From the NCBI GenBank assembly GCA_003242205.1, contig QGUR01000011.1, forward strand, positions 1 through 29,482: DNA of 29,482 bases, read 5' to 3'. Source of the DNA: Chloroflexota bacterium (GTDB lineage: Bacteria; Chloroflexota; Anaerolineae; Aggregatilineales; Phototrophicaceae). Both the position numbers and the translations under genes were made by a program. Below the pieces are notes generated by a model. It ran no database searches and was not told the origin of the DNA. It saw nothing but the letters and a program-made list of their open reading frames with translations. Shown here piece by piece: positions 16,898 through 25,237 of the stretch (position 1 is its first letter; every line of letters starts with the position of its first letter).

Positions 16898-17232
16898 GCG
16901 TTCTATTCGCCATTGCAACCGGAGTCATGTTCGGACTGGGCATCTTCCAGCTTTTGCGCCGCGATCTTGTCAAAGCGGCGATGGGGTTCTACACGCTGTT
17001 CACCGCCGTCAACCTGTTCATGCTGGCGGCAGGGGCGTTCGATGGCGAAGTCCCCGCCTATACCGACCAGTTGGCCAACGGGCAGCCGAGCGACCCGATC
17101 GTGCAGGGCCTGTTGCTGACAGCCATCGTGATCAGCCTCGGTTCGTACTGTCTGATTCTGGGCATGATCAACGTCTCGGCCAACCGGTTCCAGTCGGTTG
17201 ATTCGCATGAAATCGATCAACTGAAAGGCTGA
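16894..17232 (+). CDS. mrpC: Na+/H+ antiporter subunit MrpC
   Basis: A 112-residue, three-helix NuoK-like subunit of the Mrp complex that packs against MrpA and MrpD. The family segment DPIVQGLLLTAIVISLG (about residues 66-82) and the first helices (VMFGLGIFQLLRRDLVKAAMGFYTLFTAVNLFMLA) are clear. The ATG overlaps the mrpA stop in ATGA, with GGAGGGG upstream, so translation is coupled. The length is normal for the family. Confidence 0.95.
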   Translation: MSVLFAIATGVMFGLGIFQLLRRDLVKAAMGFYTLFTAVNLFMLAAGAFDGEVPAYTDQLANGQPSDPIVQGLLLTAIVISLGSYCLILGMINVSANRFQSVDSHEIDQLKG

Positions 17233-17234
17233 GC

Positions 17235-18842
17235 ATGGGCGGTGTCAGTAATCCTCTCGTTCTCGGCCCGATCATCATCCCGCTGTTTGGGGCGGCGATC
17301 TGCTTGCTACTGGCGCATAACAACCGCCTGCAGCGGATCATCGCGTTGGCAGCGGGCATCGCGGCTGCGCTGGCAAGTATCGCCGTGCTGCTGGCAAATC
17401 AGGAAGCAGGCCCGGCAGGCGTTCAGATCTACCGTCTGGGCGGCTGGGCGACGCCCATCGGCATCGTGCTGGTCGCCGACAAAATGGCGGCGCTCTTCGC
17501 CGTCATGGGAACGGTCGTCGTCACGGCAGGGCTGCTCTACTGCCTGCAATGTCATGACCGCTCGCTCAACTATCCCGTTTTCATGCCGGCATTTCTGTGT
17601 ATGAGCGCGGGACTGAGCGGCAGCTTCTACACGGGCGACATTTTCACCTTTTTCGTTTTCCTTGAACTGATGGTGATGTCGTCGGTGGTGATGGTCGCCG
17701 TCGCCGATAGCCCGCTCGGTCTGGAAGCGGCCATCAAATACATTTTCATCAGCGGGATGGGTTCGTTGCTGCTGCTGCTCGGCATCGCCGCGTTCTACTC
17801 GACGTTTAGCACGTTGACGATGGCTCAACTCGCGCAGGCGTTTTCGACCGGCGAGCGACCCTTGCTTGCCCTGCCCGCGGTGGTCATGTTCATCATCGCC
17901 TTCCTGATCAAGAGCGCGGTCGTGCCGTTCCATTTCTGGCAGCCCGATTTTCACACGACCGCGCCGACTCCGGTGAGTGGCCTGCTGTCCTCGGTCATTG
18001 TGAAGGTCGGGATTTACGGCATCATCCGCATGGTCACCATCTTTCTGGTTCAGGAAGCGGCTCTCGTCCAGAACATCCTGATCGTCCTCGGCCTCGTCGG
18101 CATCTTCTTTGGCGGGCTGGCGGCGCTGCGTACGTGGAACGCCAAACGTATGCTCGCCTATTCCACGCTGGGGCAGGTCGGGTTCATTCTGGTTGCTATC
18201 GGCTGGGGTTCGCAGGTCGCGCTGGTTGCGGCGATCATCTACATCATCAACCATGCCTTCATCAAGTCGGGGCTGCTGATGCTGACAGGCGTCATTGCCA
18301 GCCACAATGAGAAACACAGCGCCGACCTGAAAGATCTGGCAGGCGCGGGGCGGGGCCTGACGCTGCTCAGCATCCTTTATCTGGTCGGCGGGCTGGCACT
18401 GGCGGGTGTGCCGCCGCTGAATGGCTTTATCAGCAAGGTCGCGCTCGTGCGCGGCGGGGCCGATGACGAAAGCTGGACTATTCTGGGGCTGGTGGTCGGC
18501 GGCGGCCTGCTCACGTTGATTTACATGTCGCGAACGTGGCAATGGATTTTCCAGAAACCGCCTGCGGAAGGCGTGCAGCCAACCACGCATGCGACCGACA
18601 GCCCGCTGGCCCCGGCGCTGTTGATCGGCCTGTGCATGTTATTGGGCGTTTTCGCCACGCCGCTGGTCAACATTTCGGAGGAAACCGCCGAACAAATTTC
18701 GAACCCGGCGATTTATAGTTGCGCCGTGCTCTCCGGGATGGCGGGGGCCGGCGTGCCGCTGCCGGAAGGCGGTTATGACTGTGACGAACTGCTGATCGCC
18801 AGCGCTACCGTTCCCGACGACCGGATGGTGAAAAGAGAGTGA
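17235..18842 (+). CDS. mrpD: Na+/H+ antiporter subunit MrpD
   Basis: A 535-residue NuoN/NuoM-like channel subunit of the Mrp antiporter with about 14 membrane segments. The conserved glutamate lies in FFVFLELMVMSSVVMV and the key lysine in FLIKSAVVPFHFWQPDFH. A second lysine-bearing helix follows in IINHAFIKSGLLMLTG. AGVPPLNGFISKVALV matches the late-helix signature. The ATG sits two bases after the mrpC stop. The C-terminal 100 residues hold one further helix and a soluble tail with GAGVPLPEGGYDCDELL, which is longer than usual. Together with MrpA it forms the ion and proton path. Confidence 0.95.
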   Translation: MGGVSNPLVLGPIIIPLFGAAICLLLAHNNRLQRIIALAAGIAAALASIAVLLANQEAGPAGVQIYRLGGWATPIGIVLVADKMAALFAVMGTVVVTAGLLYCLQCHDRSLNYPVFMPAFLCMSAGLSGSFYTGDIFTFFVFLELMVMSSVVMVAVADSPLGLEAAIKYIFISGMGSLLLLLGIAAFYSTFSTLTMAQLAQAFSTGERPLLALPAVVMFIIAFLIKSAVVPFHFWQPDFHTTAPTPVSGLLSSVIVKVGIYGIIRMVTIFLVQEAALVQNILIVLGLVGIFFGGLAALRTWNAKRMLAYSTLGQVGFILVAIGWGSQVALVAAIIYIINHAFIKSGLLMLTGVIASHNEKHSADLKDLAGAGRGLTLLSILYLVGGLALAGVPPLNGFISKVALVRGGADDESWTILGLVVGGGLLTLIYMSRTWQWIFQKPPAEGVQPTTHATDSPLAPALLIGLCMLLGVFATPLVNISEETAEQISNPAIYSCAVLSGMAGAGVPLPEGGYDCDELLIASATVPDDRMVKRE

Positions 18843-18844
18843 CC

Positions 18845-19348
18845 ATGCTGCTGCGAATCCTGCTGTTAAGCGTACCCATTGCCCTGCTCTGGATGGGCAT
18901 CACCGGGCAAGTGACCATCGAATCGTTTGCCGTCGGTTACGTCATTGGCCTGCTGGTTCTGCCGCTGCGCCCGCGCATTGGCACGCGCGCCGGGCGGCCG
19001 TTCAGTCTCGCACAGCCGCTGGCATTTCTGGAGTATGCCGCTCTGATCTTCTGGAACGGGCTGGTTTCGTCGCTGCAAGTGGTGAAACTGGTGCTCAGTC
19101 CAAAGCTGGAGCTAAGGACCGGCATTGTCGCTTTGCAGACCGGCGATACAAGCGAAGGTCAGGAGATGGCCGCGCTCAGCGCTCACGGAATCAATATGAC
19201 CCCCGGACAACTTGTCGTTGATTTCGACGACAGGGGAACGCTGTACATCCATTGTCTCGATTTCGAAGCGTCGCGTAATACGCTCGAACCCGAACAGGCC
19301 CGCAGGCTACGGCTGTTACGCCGCATGTTAGGAGTGAAAGAAAAATGA
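18845..19348 (+). CDS. mrpE: Na+/H+ antiporter subunit MrpE
   Basis: A 167-residue subunit with N-terminal membrane helices and a C-terminal cytoplasmic domain. The family hallmark GINMTPGQLVVDFDDRGTLY is intact, followed by the IHCLDFEAS strand. I chose the ATG at 18845, which has GAGAG six bases upstream. A GTG two codons earlier (18839) overlaps the mrpD stop and would add two residues; either is possible. MrpE is needed for full complex activity but carries no ion-path residues. Confidence 0.93.
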   Translation: MLLRILLLSVPIALLWMGITGQVTIESFAVGYVIGLLVLPLRPRIGTRAGRPFSLAQPLAFLEYAALIFWNGLVSSLQVVKLVLSPKLELRTGIVALQTGDTSEGQEMAALSAHGINMTPGQLVVDFDDRGTLYIHCLDFEASRNTLEPEQARRLRLLRRMLGVKEK

Positions 19349-19620
19349 CTGAGTTCGTCAATCTCATGGTAAACACCGCTCTCGTCATCCTCGTAATCAC
19401 GCTCATCCTGGCGACCTATCGTATCTGGAGGGGGCCTTCGGCGATGGAGCGTTTGCAGGCGCTTGACCTGACGTCCTCGGTACTGGTCGCCGTGATCGTC
19501 GTGCTCGGCATTGTGTTGCGAAACAGCCTCATCATCGACATCGCCATTGCGCTGGCGGCTTTCTCCTTCGTTTCGACACTCGCGGTCGCACGCTTCATCT
19601 CCGAGGGGAGATTCTTCTGA
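19345..19620 (+). CDS. mrpF: Na+/H+ antiporter subunit MrpF
   Basis: A 91-residue, three-helix subunit of the Mrp complex. The family segment IWRGPSAMERLQALDLTSS lies after the first helix, and the third helix carries IIDIAIALAAFSFVSTLAVA with the conserved Asp. The ATG overlaps the mrpE stop in ATGA, with AGGAG a few bases before, so the two are translationally coupled. Confidence 0.94.
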   Translation: MTEFVNLMVNTALVILVITLILATYRIWRGPSAMERLQALDLTSSVLVAVIVVLGIVLRNSLIIDIAIALAAFSFVSTLAVARFISEGRFF

Positions 19621-20081
19621 TGGGAGAATTGTTAGGCGTCTTTTTCCTGTTTTTCGGCTTGTTCTTCTGCGTCATGGGCGTGGTCGGCAATATTCGCCTG
19701 CCCGACGTGTTCACGCGCCTGCACGCGACCAGCAAAGTGACGTTGATGGGCATTCTGGGGCTGGTTCTGGCGTCTTCGCTGCTGCTGCCCGCATCGACCC
19801 CGAAGGCAATTACGCTGGGTATGCTCGTCCTGTTCTCTGCACCCGTGGCTTCTCAGGCGATTGCGCGTTCGGCCTACCGCGATGGTTGCGCGATGGTCGG
19901 GCTGGTGCAGGATGATCTGGCCATCCAGTACATCGACTTCGCGTACAACTACACCATCGGCGAACAGGTTCCTTGGGCCGATGAGGAGGCTCCGGACGGC
20001 GATATCGACACCGAACCGCCGGATATGGACGAGCAGTTATTTGGGACTTCCAACACGGATAGGGAAACGAATGTCAGTTAA
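19620..20081 (+). CDS. mrpG: Na+/H+ antiporter subunit MrpG with acidic C-terminal tail
   Basis: A 153-residue MrpG subunit. The first 100 residues hold three helices and the hallmark GNIRLPDVFTRLHATSKVTLMG. The C-terminal 45 residues are an extension beyond the usual family length, rich in Asp and Glu (PWADEEAPDGDIDTEPPDMD) and predicted to be cytoplasmic. The ATG shares one base with the mrpF stop. The zinc-finger gene begins inside its last codons. The tail could serve as a contact for that partner, but this is speculation. Confidence 0.93.
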   Translation: MGELLGVFFLFFGLFFCVMGVVGNIRLPDVFTRLHATSKVTLMGILGLVLASSLLLPASTPKAITLGMLVLFSAPVASQAIARSAYRDGCAMVGLVQDDLAIQYIDFAYNYTIGEQVPWADEEAPDGDIDTEPPDMDEQLFGTSNTDRETNVS

Positions 20082-20355
20082 CCGTTGCACGCATTTGAAT
20101 ATGATCCGCCGGGTCGTGCCGAGCGCGCAGGGCTGTGAAGAGTGTCTGAAAACGGGCGATAGCTGGATGCATTTACGCATCTGCCTGACGTGCGGGCACG
20201 TCGGCTGTTGTGACAGTTCGCCGAACCAGCACGCGCGCAAGCACTTTGAGGAGACGGGACACCCTCTGGTGCAGACGTTTGAACGCGGGGAAAACTGGCT
20301 GTGGTGCTTTATCGACGAGATATACCTGCAACCGCGACAGCAGCCGCCGGGATGA
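20071..20355 (+). CDS. UBP-type zinc-finger protein
   Basis: A 94-residue protein made almost entirely of a ZnF-UBP domain. In eukaryotes the domain binds the C-terminal glycine of free ubiquitin; bacterial copies have no settled role. All expected ligands are visible: Cys6-x-His8, Cys22-x2-Cys25, Cys38-x2-Cys41, Cys46 or Cys47 in GHVGCC, and His54, His58 and His64. The ATG at 20071 has AGGGA just before it and lies 11 bases inside mrpG, so translation is likely coupled to the antiporter. I recall ZnF-UBP domains near or fused to bacterial Na+/H+ antiporters, which supports a link to antiporter control. It is the last gene of the operon; a terminator overlaps its stop codon. Confidence 0.88.
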   Translation: MSVNRCTHLNMIRRVVPSAQGCEECLKTGDSWMHLRICLTCGHVGCCDSSPNQHARKHFEETGHPLVQTFERGENWLWCFIDEIYLQPRQQPPG

Positions 20356-20378
20356 GGCAAGCCCGGCGGGTTTCCTTT
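20344..20378 (+). terminator. Rho-independent terminator of the Mrp operon
   Basis: CCGCCGGG (20344-20351) pairs perfectly with CCCGGCGG (20362-20369) around a ten-base loop and is followed by GTTTCCTTT. The stem begins inside the last codons of the zinc-finger gene. Confidence 0.8.
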
Positions 20379-20525
20379 ATGACAACTTGCGCGCCTTTGA
20401 CGCCGTCTTCAGGGGAGGCAGTCTGCGATTGTTAGTAGACTCGTGGCGATGAATTGGCTTACGATGTAATTGAGCGCGTTCAGTACGCATTCTGGCCATT
20501 TCGCTCTGAGAAGGGATGAGGAACG

Positions 20526-20864
20526 TTGCAGGGATTTGACAGTAACTACGACTACCAGCAAATCTATCGCCACTGGGACCCACGATCGGAGCGGTTTGCA
20601 GGGGCAGATGCGCTGCTGACAGCCGTCGATGAGGGGTGGGAACCGGAGCGCACGCTGTTTTACGAAACTTACTGGTTTGCGGGGTCGCGTTGTGTCACCG
20701 TTTACCACATCGAACTGCGGCGCGAAGGCGAAGTAATGGATATGCCCGTGATCTCGAATCCGTATCTTCGCCGCCTGATCGCCAAACACAAACCAACCGT
20801 TCTGCCGCTCGAAGAGCGCGACATGATCCGGCGTGGGGAGCGTGGAAACGGCGCACATGGCTGA
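20526..20864 (+). CDS. Small hypothetical protein
   Basis: A 112-residue soluble protein that I do not recognise. It is aromatic-rich at the N-terminus (DSNYDYQQIYRHWDPRSERF), has a strand-like centre (LFYETYWFAGSRCVTVYHIELRR) and ends in a basic, charged tail (PLEERDMIRRGERGNG). No signal, helix or metal motif is seen. The start is TTG at 20526 with GAGGA upstream; the only later in-frame Met (MDMPVIS) would lose most of the protein. It is isolated between the Mrp terminator and the convergent YfhO-flippase gene. The 147-base gap before it shows no clear promoter. Moderately confident that it is coding because the reading frame looks protein-like and the opposite-strand frames do not. Confidence 0.6.
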   Translation: MQGFDSNYDYQQIYRHWDPRSERFAGADALLTAVDEGWEPERTLFYETYWFAGSRCVTVYHIELRREGEVMDMPVISNPYLRRLIAKHKPTVLPLEERDMIRRGERGNGAHG

Positions 20865-20952
20865 AGCCGGGCGTCGCCGTTAACGCGTCTGTCCCTTCCC
20901 TGAAAATCCTCCGATACGCGCTCTTTTCGCAGTCGCCAGCTAACAGGCGTCT

Positions 20953-23900
20953 CTAAATTGCCGACTCCCGGCTTAGCCGTGGGGCCAGACGTGCGCGCGC
21001 CAGCTGCAGCAGCTCCCGCGCGTTGGCGGGATGCAGTACAAGCCATAAGCCCGCATAGACGGGAAGCGCAACGACCAGCGCCACCAGCGGCTGAACCGGC
21101 CACAGGAGAACGAACACCGCCAGCATGGCCGCGCCTGCAAGCAGCGGCCTTCCCAGCAACCGCGCCCATTCGACCGTGCCGGTAGCCCGTGCCAGCAGCA
21201 GGGCAAAGGCGATAAACAGCACCAGTTCCGACGCAATGGTCGTTATAGCCGCCGCCTGATAGCCATAGGTAGGAATAAAAATCAGGTTGGTGATGATGTT
21301 GAACAGGACGACGGCAATGAAGGCGTGGGTGATGCGTCGTTGCAGGTCGAGCGCGATCAGCACGTACTGCGTCAGGCTGTTCATCCAGCCAATCGGGATG
21401 CTCCAGATCATCAGTTGCAGCGCGATTGCGCCGTCTGGCAGAAATTCCGCGCCGCCGAGCACGCGCGTCAGAAATTCGGCGGCAAACGTGAACACGACGG
21501 CGACCGGTAGCGCGAGGCTGAATAACAACTGGATCGCGCGACGATAGTTGCGCTTCAGCGCCTCACGATCCTCATGCGCCTGCCGCGACATGACCGGCAG
21601 CAGCGCCTGCGTGAAATACGCCGGAATGACGTTCAGCGCCAGCACCCATTTGTAGGCGACGCTGTACTGCCCCACCATGACATTGCCGTGAAGCGCCTCA
21701 ATGATGATGATGTCGATCTGGAAGAAGATGCTCGCCAGAAAGTGATTGAGCATCAGCGGCCAGCTTTCATGCACCATCGAGCGCATGAGCGACGGCTCAA
21801 GCTCGGTCTGGCCGGTTGCGGACGTGCGGCGGAACATATCGCGCCCGCTATAGGCCATGACCGCCAGCGTGATCAGGTTGGTGATGATGCTGACGCCCGC
21901 CAGCCCGACGACGCCAAATCCGGCGAGCAGCGCCGCAAGGCCGAAGACGGCCTTGCTGATGGTGGCGATGGTCGCAATGGCCGCCGGAACTTCGGCCCGC
22001 TCGAAGGCGTAGAACAGCGCCGACATGCCGGTGCTGAGGCTGTTGGGAACCAGCCCGATATAGAGCAGACCTATCGCCAACAGCGCCTCGGTGGTCAGCG
22101 CCGGATCGACAAACGTCTGCCGCACGCCGAGGAACCCGAGCAGCAGCGGTACGCCGATCAGCGCCAGCAACAGGCGCAGGGCGCTGGTGTTGACGAACAG
22201 CCGCCGGGCCTGTGCATGGTTTCGGGCCACCTCGCGCGTCAGATAAAGGTTGAGGCCGAAATTGGTGAAGATGTCGAACCAGCCGAAGATGATGATGGCG
22301 TAATAATAGATGCCCGACCCTTCCGGCCCAAGCACACGCAGCATGACGAACGCGAACGCGAAGTCGATGCCGCGGTTGAACAGGTTGAGCAAAATCGGCG
22401 CGATACTGTTGCGCGCCAGCCGCGCCCGCTGGCTCGTCTGCTCGTGGGCGCTGCCGACATACAGCCGCCACAGCCAGACGCCGAGCGCGAACAGCAGCAC
22501 GATGCCGCTGATGAACGACAGGAACGCGCCGATCTGGAAGCTCTGCGGGCTGTAAACCAACCGCACCGTCCATGCGCCCGCCTGCGGCAACTGCACGCCC
22601 TGAAAATTGCCCTGCACCAGTTGCACCTCAAGCGGTTCTTCGGCGTTTTCGTCGCTACCCTGTGGCCGGATGAACGCACGCCAGCCGGGGAAATAGCTCT
22701 CGCTGACAACAAGCCACGATGGCCCGGATACATCGACGTCTACCAGACGCTCGCGCCCGGTATCGGCGTGGATGGACGCGGCAGCCCAATCTTCCGGCAC
22801 GGCAATCGCTTCCGGGTCGAAACCATCAGCCGGGACGGTATAGGCGCGCGGCAGCCAGGCGTCGTTTTCCCAGATACGCACGGCGGCGTCTTCGTAAACC
22901 AGCGCCCATTCCTGAAACGGCACGACCGTGTCGGTGTGCGTCATGACATAGCGCACGTTGAGCAGGTTGAAAAGCGGCGAATCGAGCGCCTGCGTGAACC
23001 CGCCGGAATGATTGAGGTCGTTCGATAGATATAGCGGCGCGATGCGGTTGTGTTCGAGCAGCCCTTGCGGCGCAAGCTGCTCCATGTAGTCGACGTACTG
23101 CCGGGGAATGATGCTCTCGTAGCCGCGAATGTCGTCCAGTCCATAGCGCATGGCGGCGTTCGCGTTCAGGATAGGCGGGCGCTGCGGGTCATCGAGCGTG
23201 GTGAAGCGCCAGTCGCCCGGTTGCTGCATCAACCACTGAATTGCGGGCGGTGTGAAGTCGAGCAGCAGCGGGTCGGAAGCCGGGTTGAAGCCCCACGACG
23301 CGATCATCAGATCGACCGGGACAAGCGCCAGCGCCAGCCATTGATGCCGGCCGAGGCCGCGCCACGGTCGTGCCCTGTGGATCGCCAGCCAGAAGACCGC
23401 GCCCGAACCGAGCGCCATCAGCCCGAAAATCAGCCCGTTGACGAACTGATAGCTGTAGAAGGCGCGTGCGTCGGGAAAGGCGTCGGGCGCTTTAGCCAGC
23501 GCATGGAAAACGCGGTCGATCAGCGGCTCGATTTGCGGGTAGATCAGGTACGACAGCAGCAGGGCGGCCAGCGTCGCCACGCCGGTGGCGAGCAGGCCCG
23601 CGCCGAAAGCCCGCGCCAGCCTGTCGCGCCGGCGCGTTAATGCATCGAGGCCAAAGCCCGCCAGCACGGCGACGCACAGCGTCAGCGCGAACACCCAGCG
23701 GAACGGCGAATGTAGCTGGTTGATCCCCGGCAGGGTGAAGAACAGCAGCGCGTAGGTCGGCAGGCCGAACATGACCGACAGCGCGAAGACCGCCAGCGGC
23801 CCGAACGTGGCAACGATCGGGCGCAACGCCCGGCCATCCGAGCGCAGCGCGGCCAGCACGACGTACAGGCTCAGCGCCAGTGGCAGAATGCCGAGATACA

Positions 23901-24996
23901 GCGCGCCTTCGACGTAATTCTTGATGCCCCAGTCGGTGTGTGTAATCGAGTTCCCGGCGGCGTTCACCGTCACCGGCACGATCTGACCGCTGAAAACGTC
24001 GAGATAGGCGTGGTGGCTCGGGTTGCCGTAGAAGTTGGGAAGGGCGAACTGGATCACGTCGCGGAACGGGTGTGCCCAGCCCAATACCTGCTCGAAGCTG
24101 GCCGACCCCGAACGGAAGTTGACGCTGGCGAGTTCAAACAGCGGCAAAAACTGGATCGCTCCCAGACCGATGCCGATCGCCACCATGCCTGCCAGCCACG
24201 ACGCTCGTGCCGCCAGATGCCGCCAGACTACCTGTACCTCCGCGTCACTGCGGCGCAGCCATTCCTGTAACAGACGCACGGCGGCATAGTAGGCCGCGAT
24301 GATGAGCGTGTAGTAGGTAATCTCGACATGCCCGGCGAGGATATTACAGCCGAGCGCAATCGCGCCGGTGGCCGCCCACGGCACCGTAGCCGCCCGGTCG
24401 CGCAGCGCCGGACGCTGCCGGATGATGTTTTCGATCATCAGCAGGATGAGCGGCAGCCAGACGGCCGCCCCGATGATCATCGGAAACACCGCGCTGATGA
24501 CGAAAAAAGCGCTGAGCTGGTAGACGATGCCGCCGAGCGTCGCGCCCGCGCGCCCGACGCCCAGACCGCGCAGGAACGCGACCATGAACACGCCCGCCAG
24601 CCACAACTGCACGACAGTGAACCACCCGTAGGCCGATGCCAGCGGCAGGACGTAATAGAGGACGCTGAAGGGATAGAGCGTCGACTGCTGTCCCGACGCC
24701 ATGAACGGCACGCCGGCGAACAGGTGCGGGTTCCAGAGCGGGATTTCGCCCTGCGCCAGACTGTCGCGGATGAAGGATTTCCACTGGAAATTCTGGAGGA
24801 TGAGGTCTGATACAAGCGCGTTATGAGGCACTTCCGGCGCTTGTGCTACCTCACGGTAAGCGGCGTAGGGTTCGTACTGGAAGAGGTTTTCGACCGGCAG
24901 CAACGTGCGCCCGCCGAGCGTCTGCTGCCAGAATAGAATCAGCGGCAGCGCAAACAGCAGCGCGACAATCAATACATCAGGTAAGCGGCGACGCAT
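20953..24996 (-). CDS. YfhO-type GT-C protein fused to MOP-superfamily polysaccharide flippase
   Basis: One uninterrupted 1347-residue frame with two membrane modules. Residues 1 to about 850 are YfhO-like: a first helix, LVSDLILQNFQWKSFIRDSL and GEIPLWNPHLFAGVPFMAS in the first outer loop, some dozen helices, then a soluble domain (about 560-815, with SGPSWLVVSESYFPGWRAFI) and a last helix. In Bacillus and Listeria, YfhO-type proteins transfer sugar from a polyprenyl-phosphate carrier onto teichoic acid. Residues from about 855 to 1347 are a Wzx/MOP-type flippase (ARNSIAPILLNLFNRGIDFAF, VLGPEGSGIYYYAIIIFG, LYLTREVARNHAQ) of normal family length. The ATG at 24996 has GAGGA upstream. No stop or frameshift separates the halves. 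By inference it flips a lipid-linked sugar and transfers it on the outer face. Confidence 0.88.
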   Translation of the reverse strand: MRRRLPDVLIVALLFALPLILFWQQTLGGRTLLPVENLFQYEPYAAYREVAQAPEVPHNALVSDLILQNFQWKSFIRDSLAQGEIPLWNPHLFAGVPFMASGQQSTLYPFSVLYYVLPLASAYGWFTVVQLWLAGVFMVAFLRGLGVGRAGATLGGIVYQLSAFFVISAVFPMIIGAAVWLPLILLMIENIIRQRPALRDRAATVPWAATGAIALGCNILAGHVEITYYTLIIAAYYAAVRLLQEWLRRSDAEVQVVWRHLAARASWLAGMVAIGIGLGAIQFLPLFELASVNFRSGSASFEQVLGWAHPFRDVIQFALPNFYGNPSHHAYLDVFSGQIVPVTVNAAGNSITHTDWGIKNYVEGALYLGILPLALSLYVVLAALRSDGRALRPIVATFGPLAVFALSVMFGLPTYALLFFTLPGINQLHSPFRWVFALTLCVAVLAGFGLDALTRRRDRLARAFGAGLLATGVATLAALLLSYLIYPQIEPLIDRVFHALAKAPDAFPDARAFYSYQFVNGLIFGLMALGSGAVFWLAIHRARPWRGLGRHQWLALALVPVDLMIASWGFNPASDPLLLDFTPPAIQWLMQQPGDWRFTTLDDPQRPPILNANAAMRYGLDDIRGYESIIPRQYVDYMEQLAPQGLLEHNRIAPLYLSNDLNHSGGFTQALDSPLFNLLNVRYVMTHTDTVVPFQEWALVYEDAAVRIWENDAWLPRAYTVPADGFDPEAIAVPEDWAAASIHADTGRERLVDVDVSGPSWLVVSESYFPGWRAFIRPQGSDENAEEPLEVQLVQGNFQGVQLPQAGAWTVRLVYSPQSFQIGAFLSFISGIVLLFALGVWLWRLYVGSAHEQTSQRARLARNSIAPILLNLFNRGIDFAFAFVMLRVLGPEGSGIYYYAIIIFGWFDIFTNFGLNLYLTREVARNHAQARRLFVNTSALRLLLALIGVPLLLGFLGVRQTFVDPALTTEALLAIGLLYIGLVPNSLSTGMSALFYAFERAEVPAAIATIATISKAVFGLAALLAGFGVVGLAGVSIITNLITLAVMAYSGRDMFRRTSATGQTELEPSLMRSMVHESWPLMLNHFLASIFFQIDIIIIEALHGNVMVGQYSVAYKWVLALNVIPAYFTQALLPVMSRQAHEDREALKRNYRRAIQLLFSLALPVAVVFTFAAEFLTRVLGGAEFLPDGAIALQLMIWSIPIGWMNSLTQYVLIALDLQRRITHAFIAVVLFNIITNLIFIPTYGYQAAAITTIASELVLFIAFALLLARATGTVEWARLLGRPLLAGAAMLAVFVLLWPVQPLVALVVALPVYAGLWLVLHPANARELLQLARARLAPRLSRESAI

Positions 24997-25072
24997 TCCG
25001 GTTCCTCGTCCTTTGAGCGCCGCAACTATACTCGCTCAGGCTGGCTCTGTCTATGCCGCTCAACCCGCGCGG

Positions 25073-25090
25073 CCAGAGGCGCGCCTCTGG
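25073..25090. promoter_or_regulatory. 18-bp perfect palindrome abutting the csp -35 box
   Basis: CCAGAGGCGCGCCTCTGG is a perfect palindrome with no spacer. Its last base directly precedes the TTGACA of the csp promoter. It lies between the divergent YfhO-flippase and cold-shock genes and could be an operator or activator site for either. No bound factor can be named. Confidence 0.55.
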
Positions 25091-25120
25091 TTGACAAAGC
25101 GCCGCGCATTGGTGTAACAT
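25091..25120 (+). promoter_or_regulatory. Sigma70-type promoter of the cold-shock gene
   Basis: TTGACA (25091-25096) and TAACAT (25115-25120) are 18 bases apart. Transcription would begin near 25127, giving a leader of about 110 bases before the ATG at 25238. Long leaders are typical of cspA-type genes, where they act as temperature-responsive RNA; no specific leader fold was established here. Confidence 0.65.
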
Positions 25121-25237
25121 GCCGCTCGTAGAACACAGGCAACACGCAATATGTTGAATATTGGTCAGGTACGCCGTTCTATATTTTGCATTCCTGACGC
25201 CCGCAAGGGCAGCTTATTTTCTGAGGAGAGGTTCGGC

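Noticed and set aside
17307..18590. Long open frame (427 codons) antisense to mrpD
   Set aside because: Low-complexity Arg/Gln/Asp/His composition and complete overlap with a clear MrpD gene.
21574..23028. Long open frame (484 codons) on the plus strand inside the YfhO-flippase gene
   Set aside because: It is rich in Arg, Gln, His and Asp with no recognisable domain, and lies fully antisense to a well-supported membrane protein. It is an effect of GC-rich codon use.
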